From positions 1 to 64,000 of the forward strand of contig CAMWUN010000016.1 of assembly GCA_947177425.1 (NCBI GenBank): a stretch of 64,000 bases of DNA. Direction: 5' to 3'. A program made the position numbers and the translations under genes. The notes beneath the pieces are model-generated. The model saw only the letters and a program-made list of their open reading frames with translations. It was not told the origin of the DNA and ran no database searches. Source of the stretch: an uncultured bacterium (lineage in GTDB: Bacteria; Bacillota; Clostridia; Lachnospirales; Lachnospiraceae). Positions 29,217 to 39,413 of this stretch are shown here, in pieces (the stretch's first letter is position 1; every line of letters starts with the position of its first letter).

Positions 29217-30215
29217 ATGAAACCATTAGATACAACAAAAAAATATTTTATAACGGGAAGCGCCGGGTTTATCGGTTTTTATCTGGCGAAAGCGCTATTG
29301 GATAAGGGTGCGGAAGTGACAGGTCTTGACAATCTGAACGATTACTATGAGGTATCCTTAAAGGAAGCCCGGCTGGCTGTTCTGGGCCGGTATGATAAAT
29401 TTACATTTATTAAGGGCGACCTTGCCGATAAAGAAATGGTATTAAATATATTTAGAGAGCGGGAACCCCAGATAGTGATAAATCTGGCGGCCCAGGCCGG
29501 TGTAAGGTACAGTATCGACAATCCGGATTCCTATATACAGTCCAATATTCTGGGATTTTTTAATATTCTGGAGGGATGTCGGCATTATCCCGTGGAGCAT
29601 CTGGTATATGCCTCTTCCAGTTCCGTTTACGGTGGGAATGACAAGGTGCCGTTTGCGGTGGAGGATCAGGTGGATCATCCCGAGAGCCTGTATGCGGCCA
29701 CCAAGAAATCCAACGAGCTTATGGCCTATGCCTACAGCAGGCTGTATCAGATTCCCCTGACGGGACTTCGCTTTTTTACAGTATACGGCCCTATGGGAAG
29801 GCCGGATATGGCATATTACAAATTTGCCAAAAAAATTATGGCTGATGAACCAATTCAAGTTTACAATAATGGGGATATGCTGCGGGACTATACATATATT
29901 GATGATATTATCTCAGGGATTCTCAATATTTTGTGCAGTCCCCCGTCAAAGGATGAAAAGGGAGCTTTCTATAAATTGTACAATATTGGGAACCATAGCC
30001 CGGTAAAGCTTATGGATTTTATTGGCACACTGGAAAAGTGCCTTGGAAGGGAAGCAAAAAAGGAATTCCTGCCCATGCAGAAGGGAGATGTTTACCAGAC
30101 TTATGCGGATGTCAGCGGACTGATGGATGATTTTGGGTTTAAGCCTGATACCACCATTGAAGAGGGGCTTGGCAGGTTTACAGAGTGGTTTCTGGATTAT
30201 TATAGTTTCAAATGA
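29217..30215 (+). CDS. NAD-dependent epimerase (UDP-glucuronate 4-epimerase-like)
   Basis: YFITGSAGFIGFYLAKALLDKGAEVTGLDNLNDYYEVSLKEARL, YASSSSVYGGN, YAATKKSNELMAYAYS, RFFTVYGPMGRPDMAYYKFA. Confidence 0.9.
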   Translation: MKPLDTTKKYFITGSAGFIGFYLAKALLDKGAEVTGLDNLNDYYEVSLKEARLAVLGRYDKFTFIKGDLADKEMVLNIFREREPQIVINLAAQAGVRYSIDNPDSYIQSNILGFFNILEGCRHYPVEHLVYASSSSVYGGNDKVPFAVEDQVDHPESLYAATKKSNELMAYAYSRLYQIPLTGLRFFTVYGPMGRPDMAYYKFAKKIMADEPIQVYNNGDMLRDYTYIDDIISGILNILCSPPSKDEKGAFYKLYNIGNHSPVKLMDFIGTLEKCLGREAKKEFLPMQKGDVYQTYADVSGLMDDFGFKPDTTIEEGLGRFTEWFLDYYSFK

Positions 30216-30220
30216 TGTGA

Positions 30221-30255
30221 AAAAGCAGTTTTCCCGAATAAGGATGACTGCTTTT
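30221..30255 (+). terminator. Terminator hairpin
   Basis: aaaagcagt...actgctttt. Confidence 0.5.
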
Positions 30256-30447
30256 GGTATATATATTTCATAACTGAATAAAATATAAACAGGTATAATT
30301 TGGAAAAAATAGTTATTAAGATTTTTTTAAGGATAATATAATAATTCTTAAAATACAAACGAGAATATGTTTTTTGGAAAAAGTTATGCTATTCTGTAGT
30401 AAACGCAGTGAATATGATGCTGAATATGCTTTGAGAGGAGTTAATAT

Positions 30448-31548
30448 ATGAAAAAAAGGAATAAAAAAGGGACGGCTGGCCTCCTGCTGACAGCTATTCT
30501 GGCTATTGTAGTAGTGATGGGATGCGGACGCAGAGATGCAAAAACAGAACCGGACGAAAATACATCCGCCGATAACATAGTGATAACGGAAACGGGAGAG
30601 GTTCTGGAAAAAGAGGATGTCAGCAGAGTAGAAAACATGGAAACGGAAAATCAGCAGGCAAAGGCGAAAGAGGAAGCGGCCCGGGAGACGCCGGCGCCGG
30701 AACCAACTCCGGAAATGACGCCGGAAGGGGAAGTTGACCTGTCTAAAATAAAACTGACAGAGCCGGAGCAGGAGCAGGTGATTACAGAGGAAGACCAGAC
30801 TGAGCCCACAGGAAGGGAATTGCAGATAGTCTTTTTGGGGGACAGTATTTTTGATAACAGCAGGGACGGCACGGGGATTCCGTATCTTACATCTATACAG
30901 TGTGAGGCAGACGCATACAATCTGGCCATTGGCGGCACCAGCGCATCCATAGAAGCGGATGAGTCTGCCGAATCCGCCCAGTGGACATCCAGAAGTCTGG
31001 TTGGGATTGTAAATGCAATCATAGGTAAAATTCCTACAGACATTTTTGCAGGATCTAAAACAAAAGAAATACTGGATAACCCCAATATTGACTTTTCCCA
31101 GACGGACTATTTTGTGATTGAATACGGTATTAATGACTTTTTCAGGGGAGTGGCCCAGAGCGATCCGGACAGTATTTATAATGTGAAGACATATGCAGGG
31201 GCTTTGCGGTATGCAGTAGCCAATTTAACGGAGATTGCGCCGGACGCAACAATTATTCTGTGTTCTCCTACTTATGCCCAGTTTTACGATGGCACATGGA
31301 TGATAGGGGACGGGAACTCTGTAAACACAGGAAACGGAACCCTGTTTGATTATAAGGGAACCTGTAACTACGTGGCAAAAGAGACGCAGTCGGTATTCTT
31401 TAATGCATATCAGGATCTTGGCATTGATGGCTATACTGCGGAGCAGTATCTGGAAGACGGGGTGCATCTAACAGAGGATGGAAGGCATTTGTATGCGGAT
31501 GCGCTGGCGAAACTGATACTGAGCATTGAAGAAACTAAAAATAATTAA
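30448..31548 (+). CDS. SGNH/GDSL-family lipoprotein
   Basis: Lipobox VVMGC; IVFLGDSIFDNSRDGTG, IEYGINDFF, LEDGVHLTEDGRHLYADAL. Confidence 0.85.
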   Translation: MKKRNKKGTAGLLLTAILAIVVVMGCGRRDAKTEPDENTSADNIVITETGEVLEKEDVSRVENMETENQQAKAKEEAARETPAPEPTPEMTPEGEVDLSKIKLTEPEQEQVITEEDQTEPTGRELQIVFLGDSIFDNSRDGTGIPYLTSIQCEADAYNLAIGGTSASIEADESAESAQWTSRSLVGIVNAIIGKIPTDIFAGSKTKEILDNPNIDFSQTDYFVIEYGINDFFRGVAQSDPDSIYNVKTYAGALRYAVANLTEIAPDATIILCSPTYAQFYDGTWMIGDGNSVNTGNGTLFDYKGTCNYVAKETQSVFFNAYQDLGIDGYTAEQYLEDGVHLTEDGRHLYADALAKLILSIEETKNN

Positions 31549-31560
31549 CCAAATGAAAAT

Positions 31561-31615
31561 AAAAGAGCGCATTTTCACTATTCATATCCAGGCCGAATAG
31601 GAAAATGCGCTTTTA
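31561..31615 (+). terminator. Terminator hairpin
   Basis: aaaagagcgcattttc...gaaaatgcgctttt. Confidence 0.6.
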
Positions 31616-31734
31616 CCATGCTTGACCTGCGGCTTATATCATGCTACCATTTAAAATATGTATTTTTGGGTTAAAACCATCCAGTACAAATTATAATGTA
31701 TTACAAATAATAAATAATACAAATTACAGGTAAT

Positions 31735-33240
31735 TTGGGGAACAGAATGACAAATGACAGAAAAAACATTAACCGCATAATTCTAGCAGGGCTTTTGCTC
31801 GCATATGTGGTTTTTAACGGATTACTTCTCATGCGCCATGAACAGTGGCGCGACGAGGCAAACGTGTGGCTGATGGCAGGGGAACTTTCGCCCATACAGT
31901 TGTTTGCGGAAATTAAGTACCAGGGCCATCCCTGCCTGTGGTACTTACTTGTCATGCCCTTTGCAAAGCTGGGCCTTCCCTTTCAGACGATTGGGGTGAT
32001 AAGTCTTTTGGTCATGACAGCGACTGCTGGGATATTTATCTGGAAGACGCCTTTTCACGCACTGGTTAAGGGAGTCTGCCTGTTTAGTCCGGTGTTTTCT
32101 TATTTCTATGCGGATATTGCCAGAAATTATTGTCTGATTGCCCTTCTTTTAATGCTGCTGGGATTGCTGTATCCTAAAAGGAATGAAAAATATATCCTGT
32201 ATGGACTGCTGCTGGGACTGCTGGTGCAGGCCGACACCATTGCCATTGTCAGCGCCGGGATGATTTCCCTTATGTGGCTGTGTGAGAATATATACAGCGG
32301 TTTTTGTACAAAAAATCTGGCTCTGGTAAAGAATGTGGCAAAAGGCGTCTGGATTCCATTAGCCAGCCTGTTTTTATGGATTGCACAGTTTTACCAGGTG
32401 TCGGATTCTCCGGTATATGGGGTCAGAAGTCTGGGGATGGGCGAGTTCCTGGGAGAAGTGAAGAATTTTTCCTATAGCATTCTTATCAGACTGACGGGAA
32501 GGGGACAGGCTTTCTGTCTGGTGTTTTTTGTGTTGTTTCTGGTTATGGCGGTATTGCTTTCCCTGCGCTTTAAAAATCCATGGCCATTTCTGGTCATGGG
32601 GGCGGCTTTTCTTTTTCAGGCAGTTTTCAGCGCGGTGGTATACCAGCTTCATATCTGGCATTTTATTTCTCTTTGTTTTGTTTTTTTGTGGATGGTTTGG
32701 ATATGGTATCAGCAGAAGAGTGAAAAGGGTATGGAGGATAAAGTTTCTGGGATTTTGCTTGGAGGATTCCAGTTTTTGCTGCTTTTATTGAGCGTGTGCA
32801 TGTTTATGAACTGGAATTCGGACAGAGAGCCTTCCAGTCTGGCTAACGCGCTGGACGGTGTATACTCGGACGGGGTACATGCGGCGGACTATATTGAGAA
32901 AAACATTGCAGCGGATGAAGTTATTGTATCCGTAAATGTGCCTTATGCATCTACTGTGCTGGCCTATCTTAAAGGATATGAATTTTATTATGCAGGCAGC
33001 GGGGAGAGAACTTCCTATGCTGACTGGAGTGAAAAACAGAACCAGCCAGTTACTTTTAGGGAGTTAACTGCATGGGCGGAAGAAAACTTTCCGGAAAAGC
33101 AGTTTATTTATCTGCTTGACACAAGGGATTCCTGTCTTGATGACGGGGACGGGGAACTTGGGAAGTGTGAAATCCTTTATCAGACACAGGGGGAAACAGT
33201 CAGAGGGGAAGAATATGTTATTTATAAAATCCCGTTATAA
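31735..33240 (+). CDS. GT-C-like polytopic membrane protein
   Basis: HEQWRDEANVWLMAGELSPIQLFAEIKYQGHPCLWYLLVMPFAKLGLP. Confidence 0.7.
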   Translation: MGNRMTNDRKNINRIILAGLLLAYVVFNGLLLMRHEQWRDEANVWLMAGELSPIQLFAEIKYQGHPCLWYLLVMPFAKLGLPFQTIGVISLLVMTATAGIFIWKTPFHALVKGVCLFSPVFSYFYADIARNYCLIALLLMLLGLLYPKRNEKYILYGLLLGLLVQADTIAIVSAGMISLMWLCENIYSGFCTKNLALVKNVAKGVWIPLASLFLWIAQFYQVSDSPVYGVRSLGMGEFLGEVKNFSYSILIRLTGRGQAFCLVFFVLFLVMAVLLSLRFKNPWPFLVMGAAFLFQAVFSAVVYQLHIWHFISLCFVFLWMVWIWYQQKSEKGMEDKVSGILLGGFQFLLLLLSVCMFMNWNSDREPSSLANALDGVYSDGVHAADYIEKNIAADEVIVSVNVPYASTVLAYLKGYEFYYAGSGERTSYADWSEKQNQPVTFRELTAWAEENFPEKQFIYLLDTRDSCLDDGDGELGKCEILYQTQGETVRGEEYVIYKIPL

Positions 33241-33291
33241 CAGCCAGATTTAGAGGGCTGGGCCGTGCGGATAAGAAGCGGCCTGCGCCCT

Positions 33292-33455
33292 TAGAGCGTG
33301 TTGGAAAATTCATTCCCCCAATCTGCACGCCCCACTTTGCGTGATATTTGCGCCAAATTTAATCAACGTAGCCCGCTACGCCTCTTAAATTTGGCACAAA
33401 TCTTCCACAAACTGTGACGCACATCTTAGGGAAAGCAATTTTCCAACACACTCTA
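33292..33455. repeat. MITE-like ~164-bp palindromic element
   Basis: Ends tagagcgtgttggaaaatt / aattttccaacacactcta (18/19 complementary); internal gcgccaaatttaa / ttaaatttggcac and cgtagcccgctacg complete a near-full-length dyad; partial third end tagagcatgttggaaaag at 33454-33471. Confidence 0.75.
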
Positions 33456-33494
33456 GAGCATGTTGGAAAAGTAACGGCAGGAGAAAGCAGGATT

Positions 33495-34631
33495 ATGATG
33501 CAGTATGATAAAATAATAATTGGTGCAGGGCTGTATGGCTTATATGCGGCAAAGTTCTGTGTGGATAAGGGGCAGCATGTTCTGGTGCTGGAATATGATG
33601 ACGGGCCTTTTGAGAGGGCTACCTATATCAATCAGGCAAGGGTCCATATGGGTTATCATTATCCCAGAAGCCTGACCACGGCGGTGAAGTCAGCGGGGTA
33701 TTTCAGGCGGTTTGTGGAGGATTTCAGCTTTTGCATTCATGATAAATTTGAACAGGTTTATGCCACTTCGGATAAATTTTCATGGACAAGCGCCGGCCAG
33801 TTCCAGGAGTTCTGCAGGGCCGCGGGGATTAAGTGCGAGGAGGAAGCTGTGTCAAAGTATTTTAAGCCGGGGATGTGCGACGGAGCATTTCTCACGGAGG
33901 AATATACTTACGATGCCAAAATCCTGCAGAAGTACTACGAGGATGAACTGGACGGCAATTCCTGTGTGGATATGGTATTTGGGGCACGGATCCGGAAAAT
34001 TGTAAAACAGGGAAAATCATTTCTGGCGGAGATGGAAAACGGAAACTCCTATGAAGCGCCTTATGTGCTGAACGCGACCTATGCTTCTGTGAATCAGATT
34101 ATTGAAAAGGTGGAAGGAATCCAAAAAGAATTATTTGACATCAAGTATGAATTGTGTGAAATCATTCTGTGTGAACCTTCCGCTGCCCTTAAGGACATCG
34201 GGATCACAGTTATGGACGGCCCGTTTTTTTCCATCATGCCTTTCGGGAAAACAGGGCTGCATTCCCTGACAGCAGTGACATTTACCCCTCACGTGACCAG
34301 CTATGAGGCCAGCCCCGTATTTAGCTGTCAGAAGCATCTGGCGCCGGACATAGCCTGCAGCCCGGAGAATCTCGGGAACTGTAATAAATGTCCCCACAAG
34401 CCGGATTCGGCGTGGCCTTATATGTCCCACCTTGCAGATAAGTATATGAAGCCCGCCTATGCCTATTCTTATGCAAAGTCCCTGTACTCCATGAAACCGA
34501 TTTTAAAAAGCTCGGAGGTGGATGATTCCAGACCCACGGCAATCAGGGTCTTAAGCAGGGAACCGGAGTTTGTCAGCGTGCTGTCCGGGAAAATTAATAC
34601 GGTGTATGATTTGGATGAGTTTTTATTATAG
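33495..34631 (+). CDS. FAD-dependent oxidoreductase (DAO-like)
   Basis: YDKIIIGAGLYGLYAAKFCVDKGQHVLVLEYDD; start placed after the repeat (ORF track starts at 33414 inside it). Confidence 0.8.
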   Translation: MMQYDKIIIGAGLYGLYAAKFCVDKGQHVLVLEYDDGPFERATYINQARVHMGYHYPRSLTTAVKSAGYFRRFVEDFSFCIHDKFEQVYATSDKFSWTSAGQFQEFCRAAGIKCEEEAVSKYFKPGMCDGAFLTEEYTYDAKILQKYYEDELDGNSCVDMVFGARIRKIVKQGKSFLAEMENGNSYEAPYVLNATYASVNQIIEKVEGIQKELFDIKYELCEIILCEPSAALKDIGITVMDGPFFSIMPFGKTGLHSLTAVTFTPHVTSYEASPVFSCQKHLAPDIACSPENLGNCNKCPHKPDSAWPYMSHLADKYMKPAYAYSYAKSLYSMKPILKSSEVDDSRPTAIRVLSREPEFVSVLSGKINTVYDLDEFLL

Positions 34632-34664
34632 GAAATATTACAGGGAAAAGAGCGGAGATGACAA

Positions 34665-35627
34665 ATGGATAATAAGACATACGGGAAAAAAGAAAAGAAA
34701 TTTATATCGCTGGTAATCTACCTTCACGATGCGGCGGCTTATCTGAAATATTTTCTGGATACAGTTATTCCGGTATGCACAGACAATTTTGAGCAGTTTG
34801 AGATTGTATGTGTGGACGATGCCAGCCAGGACGGTACTGTGGAACTGCTCAAGGAATACGCGGAAAAAAACCAGATTAAAGTGATGATTAATGTGGTTCA
34901 CATGAGTTTCTTCCAGGGGCTTGAGAGTGCAATGAACGCCGGAAGGGACATTGCCATAGGGGATTTTGTTTATGAGTTTGACGATATTTTTGTGGATTAT
35001 GACCCGGAAGTGATTATGCAGGTATATGAAACCCTGCTCCAGGGAAACGATATTGTTGCGGCAAGCAGCAAAGGGAAACTGCGTCTTACATCCAGAGTAT
35101 TTTATTCCCTGTATAATACTACCAGCCGGGGGAATGTAAAGATTGGGCCGGAGACTTTCCGCATTGTTTCAAGAAGGGCTATCAACAGAATCAAATCCAT
35201 GGGACAGTACATTCCATACCGGAAAGCCGTTTATATGAACTGTGGGCTTAAGGTGGCGACCATCAGCTATCACAGCAAGGATGTGAACGTGAGGGTCAAG
35301 AATAAGACGGTGGTTTCGGAGCGGACAGCGTTGGCGCTGGATTCCTTTATTTATTTTACCAATGTGCTTGAGCGTGTGTCGGCAGTTATCTGCGGCGTTT
35401 TTCTGCTGTTTACGGTAGGAATGGGGATTTATCTTATTTCCGATATATTTAATCATACAAAACCGGTTGAAGGGTGGCTTTCCACCATGGGTTTCCTTGC
35501 CCTTGGCTTCTTTGGCGTATTTGCCCTTCTGACCATTATCTTAAAATATTTGTCTGTAATGCTGAGTCTGATTTTTAAACATCAGAGATATCTGGTGTCA
35601 GATATAGAAAAGGTGGTAAAACGATGA
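34665..35627 (+). CDS. GT2 glycosyltransferase with two C-terminal TM helices
   Basis: FISLVIYLHDAAAYLKYFLDTVIPV, EIVCVDDASQDGTVELLKEYAEK. Confidence 0.88.
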   Translation: MDNKTYGKKEKKFISLVIYLHDAAAYLKYFLDTVIPVCTDNFEQFEIVCVDDASQDGTVELLKEYAEKNQIKVMINVVHMSFFQGLESAMNAGRDIAIGDFVYEFDDIFVDYDPEVIMQVYETLLQGNDIVAASSKGKLRLTSRVFYSLYNTTSRGNVKIGPETFRIVSRRAINRIKSMGQYIPYRKAVYMNCGLKVATISYHSKDVNVRVKNKTVVSERTALALDSFIYFTNVLERVSAVICGVFLLFTVGMGIYLISDIFNHTKPVEGWLSTMGFLALGFFGVFALLTIILKYLSVMLSLIFKHQRYLVSDIEKVVKR

Positions 35628-36400
35628 GCAGGGAAGAATTATCAATTAACTTATTGTTTCCGGTGCTGAATGAGCGGCTGCGTCTCCAAAAGGGAATTGA
35701 CAGGACAATGTCCTATCTGAAAAAGAATGTCTCTATCCCCTATAAATTAACGATTCTGGATAACGGTTCCGATGATGAAACCCCGGAGATTGGGAAAGCG
35801 CTGGCAGAAAAGTATCCTGAGGTGTCCTATGTCAGAGTAGGCGAAAGAGGTGTAGGCGTTGCTTTCAGGAAGGGAATTGAGTTAAATGAAAGTGCGCTGG
35901 TAGGTTATATGGATATTGATTTGTCCACGGATATTAAATATCTGGGACGGACTATTAAGCTTTTTGCCAGAAAACCGGAACTGGAATATGTGAATGGAAG
36001 CCGTTTCAGCAAAAAGTCGCATACCAGAGGGCGGAAATGGTACCGTAAGATAACGTCCATGGGGCTGGTGTTCCTTTTAAAGGCTATTTTCCATATGAAA
36101 GCTACGGATGCAGTCTGCGGTTTTACTTTCTTAAGGAAGGAGACGGCAGAACGCCTTGTGGCGGCCTGCGGCAATGACAATGGGTGGTTCTATACCATTG
36201 AATTTTTACTGCGGGCAGAACGGATGGGCGTGGTGATTTATGACATGCCGGTGGAGTGGCAGGAGGATTATAATACCACAGTAAAGATATGGAAAACCAT
36301 TAAAAATTATCTGGTACAGATTTACAGGCTGCGCCGTGAATTTATGCTGGAAGATAAGAAACAACGGCGTCAGGCAGTACAAATGAAGCGGAGAAAATAA
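35624..36400 (+). CDS. GT2 glycosyltransferase
   Basis: INLLFPVLNERLRLQKGIDRTMSYLKKN, LTILDNGSDDETPEIGKALAEKYPEVSYVRVGERGVGVAFRKGI; 4-nt overlap with upstream CDS (ATGA). Confidence 0.88.
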   Translation: MSREELSINLLFPVLNERLRLQKGIDRTMSYLKKNVSIPYKLTILDNGSDDETPEIGKALAEKYPEVSYVRVGERGVGVAFRKGIELNESALVGYMDIDLSTDIKYLGRTIKLFARKPELEYVNGSRFSKKSHTRGRKWYRKITSMGLVFLLKAIFHMKATDAVCGFTFLRKETAERLVAACGNDNGWFYTIEFLLRAERMGVVIYDMPVEWQEDYNTTVKIWKTIKNYLVQIYRLRREFMLEDKKQRRQAVQMKRRK

Positions 36401-36411
36401 TTTGGGAGAAA

Positions 36412-37527
36412 ATGGGGAAAGAAGAAATGTTGAAAAGAATAGATTTGACCAGGGATTATCAGAAGCATAGAAAGGAATATCTGGAGGCCATAGAGGCGGT
36501 CTGTGAGGAGACGGCTTTTTCGGGCGGTAAGTTTGCGGATAAGTTTGACAGGGAGTTTGCCGCTTTCTGCGGGGTACCCTATGCGGCAGGAGTCAATAAC
36601 GGAACTTCGGCGCTGCACTGCGCCATGCTTGCACTGGGAATTGGTGCAGGAGATGAAGTAATTGTTCCAGCTAACACATATATTGCAACTGCCTGGGGGG
36701 TTACGTACACAGGGGCTGTGCCTGTATTTGTGGACTGTACGGCAGATACCTGGGAAATTGATCCGGATAAAATCGAAGAGAAAATTACAGATAAGACAAA
36801 GGCCATATTGGGCGTACATTTATATGGACAGCCTTTTGAATTTAATAAAGTAAAGGAAATTGCTGACAGACACGGACTTTTTGTGGTGGAGGACTGTGCC
36901 CAGGCCCACGGGGCCCTTTATGAAGGGAAAATGACGGGGAGCCTTGGGGAGCTGGGGTGCTTCAGTTTTTACCCGGGCAAAAATCTGTATGCCTTTGGAG
37001 AGGGCGGCAGTGTCACCTGTTATAATAAGGAGTATTATGATGTAATTACCACATTAAAAAATCAGGGATGTCAGGTGCGGTATTATCATGATGTGGTGGG
37101 ATATAACTACCGTCTGGAAGGTATGCAGGGGGCAGTTTTAAGTGTCAGTCTGAAATATCTACCGGAATGGACGGCAAGACGCAGGGAGATTGGAAAGCGG
37201 TATATCAGGGAAATAACGAATCCCCTTATCACCATGCAGGCGCATCCCGCTAATACGGAACCGGTATTCCATTTGTTTGTTATCACAGTGGCAGATCCTG
37301 ACGATTTTATTGCCTATATGGGGGAAAAGGGGATGGAGTGTAATAAACATTATCCTGTTCCCTGTCATTTGCAGAAAGCATACCGGAATCTGGGGTACAA
37401 AGAAGGAGACTGCCCTAATGCGGAGCATCTGGCATCTCACTGCGTTACCCTGCCTCTGTTCCCGGAGATGACGGACGAGGAAGTGGCAATGGTGATTGAA
37501 GCCTGCAACGGATATGTGGGAAAATGA
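36412..37527 (+). CDS. DegT/DnrJ/EryC1 family PLP aminotransferase
   Basis: GVNNGTSALHCAMLALGIGAGDEVIVPANTYIATAWGV, VVEDCAQAHGALYEGKMTGSLGELGCFSFYPGKNLYAFGEGG (Lys present). Confidence 0.93.
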   Translation: MGKEEMLKRIDLTRDYQKHRKEYLEAIEAVCEETAFSGGKFADKFDREFAAFCGVPYAAGVNNGTSALHCAMLALGIGAGDEVIVPANTYIATAWGVTYTGAVPVFVDCTADTWEIDPDKIEEKITDKTKAILGVHLYGQPFEFNKVKEIADRHGLFVVEDCAQAHGALYEGKMTGSLGELGCFSFYPGKNLYAFGEGGSVTCYNKEYYDVITTLKNQGCQVRYYHDVVGYNYRLEGMQGAVLSVSLKYLPEWTARRREIGKRYIREITNPLITMQAHPANTEPVFHLFVITVADPDDFIAYMGEKGMECNKHYPVPCHLQKAYRNLGYKEGDCPNAEHLASHCVTLPLFPEMTDEEVAMVIEACNGYVGK

Positions 37528-37593
37528 TAATACAGGGGCGATAGACGGTGTGATGCTCCTGACGATTTATAGTTGAAGGAATAAAAAAAGGGA

Positions 37594-39189
37594 ATGGAAG
37601 CAGAAATGAGAAAGCCTTTGGCGGATAAGTGGAAAAAAACAGAAAGCAGATTTACTCAGTGGATAGTAAAGATGATAACGCCGAAAAGTATTGCGGTATT
37701 TACAACGGCGGCTTATGCGCTTTCACTGGTACCGTTATTGTGGATTGCCTGGTATAATTACCCCAGCGCAGACGACTATTCCATTGGCAGTAACTGCCAT
37801 CAGGTATGGGTGGCAACGGGAAACGTATTTTCAGTCCTCTGGCAGGGAATTGTGCGGGCTGTGGACGACTGGCTGCATTGGATGGGGTACTTTACCTCCA
37901 ACTTTCTGATGGCGGTACCCCCAAATGCCTTTGGGGAAAGAATGTATGTGCTGACCACCTGGATTATGCTTGCAATGCTCAGTTTTTCAACCATGTATCT
38001 TTTCAGGGCTATTTTTGTAAAAATATTTAAAGGGGATAAATGGATAAGCCACAGCATTTCCATGCTGGTACTGTTTGCGTCGGTGCAGTGTATGTACCCG
38101 GCAGGCCGGGTGGAAGCTTTTTACTGGTACAGCGGTGCGGCGAATTATATTTTCGTCCACAGCATGTCCCTGTTTTTCTTCGGACTGCTGATTTCAGCGG
38201 TTTACGACCAGGGCAAAAAGAGGATTTGGGATTTGTCGGCAGCTTCCGTAATTGGTTTTTTTACCGCCGGAGGGAATCAGATGACAGCCTTAAATGGGGC
38301 AGTTGTGGTGCTGGCGGCTGTTATTTTGATTACTTTGAATAAAGGATGGAAATTCTGTAAGGGACTGGGTATCCCCATGGGACTGTTTTATCTGGGATTT
38401 ATCCTGAATGTGGCGGCGCCGGGAAACTGGGTGCGGGCAGAAGGAACCAGCGGCATGAATCCGGTTAAGGCGGTGCTGGTTTCCTTTTATGAGTGCCTTG
38501 ACAGGGCAATGGGGGACTGGACTACCTGGTCTGTACTGGTGATTATGATTGGTCTGGTTCCCTTATTCTGGCATATGGCCGGGAACACTTCCTGCAGGTT
38601 TTCCAATCCCCTGATTGTGATATTTTTTGGCTATTGCCTGGTGGCGGCAATGATGACTCCGCCTTTGTTTGCAGTGGGTAATATAGAAGCGGGAAGGCTT
38701 CAGGCGCTGACGTTTCTGATGTATGTGCTGGTGTTTTCTTTGTGTGTGGGTTATGTGACTGGATGGGTAAGACAGAAGTTCTATGGCAGGGAGAGGAAGC
38801 GGGCCGGAGCGACGGGCAGGAATGTCCATGACGGCAAAGGGCCGGAGGGACGGGGATTTTCGCCGGAGAGCTGCTGGTGTCTGGCCGGATGCCTGGTGTT
38901 TCTGGTTATGGGGTCGGCGTTAATGGTTGTGGCGGAACCCCACTATTATACTTTTTCTTCAGCTCTGGCAGATTTATCCAGTGGCAGTGCCCAGACTTAT
39001 GGCAATGCGCGGAAAGGGCGTATGGAACTGTATCAAAAAGGGGCAGGGAAAGCCATAGAGGTGGAAGCCTTAAAGGAACAGCCGGTACTGCTGTATTTTT
39101 CAGATATAAAGGAGGATTCAAAGGATTGGGAAAATGAAGGAGTATCCCGGTTCTATGGGCTTAAAGAGGTAGTGGTTAGGAAGGATTAG
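37594..39189 (+). CDS. DUF6056-like polytopic membrane protein
   Basis: WYNYPSADDYSIGSNCHQVWVATGNVFSVLWQGIVRAVDDWLHWMGYFTSNFLMAVPP, SGAANYIFVHSMSLFFFG. Confidence 0.65.
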   Translation: MEAEMRKPLADKWKKTESRFTQWIVKMITPKSIAVFTTAAYALSLVPLLWIAWYNYPSADDYSIGSNCHQVWVATGNVFSVLWQGIVRAVDDWLHWMGYFTSNFLMAVPPNAFGERMYVLTTWIMLAMLSFSTMYLFRAIFVKIFKGDKWISHSISMLVLFASVQCMYPAGRVEAFYWYSGAANYIFVHSMSLFFFGLLISAVYDQGKKRIWDLSAASVIGFFTAGGNQMTALNGAVVVLAAVILITLNKGWKFCKGLGIPMGLFYLGFILNVAAPGNWVRAEGTSGMNPVKAVLVSFYECLDRAMGDWTTWSVLVIMIGLVPLFWHMAGNTSCRFSNPLIVIFFGYCLVAAMMTPPLFAVGNIEAGRLQALTFLMYVLVFSLCVGYVTGWVRQKFYGRERKRAGATGRNVHDGKGPEGRGFSPESCWCLAGCLVFLVMGSALMVVAEPHYYTFSSALADLSSGSAQTYGNARKGRMELYQKGAGKAIEVEALKEQPVLLYFSDIKEDSKDWENEGVSRFYGLKEVVVRKD

Positions 39190-39245
39190 CGGCAAAATTT
39201 GGTAAAAATTATGAAGTAATATTTAAGAGATTCTTAATTTTAAGA

Positions 39246-39273
39246 AAGAAGCCTTTTAAAAGGCTTCTTTTTT
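39246..39273 (+). terminator. Rho-independent terminator
   Basis: aagaagccttttaaaaggcttctttttt. Confidence 0.85.
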
Positions 39274-39413
39274 GTTATACTAATAACAGTTTATAACGAA
39301 ATGGCTGATTATAAGAAATCAGTTTGTGTTACAGCCAAGCTTTTAAAGAAACGGTTTTTGCATGTTGTGGAAATGTGGAAATTCTGTTCCTGTGAGAAGA
39401 CAGGCGGCAAAAA

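Noticed and set aside
33414-33494. N-terminal extension MTHILGKAIFQHTLEHVGKVTAGESRI of the FAD oxidoreductase
   Set aside because: Encoded by the palindromic repeat; the dinucleotide-binding fold starts at MMQYDKIIIGAGLYG, so the start was moved to 33495.
36412-37527. Second RfbH/ColD-like dehydratase
   Set aside because: Retains the PLP Lys (SFYPGKN) and lacks the Fe-S Cys pattern, so it is called an ordinary DegT aminotransferase.
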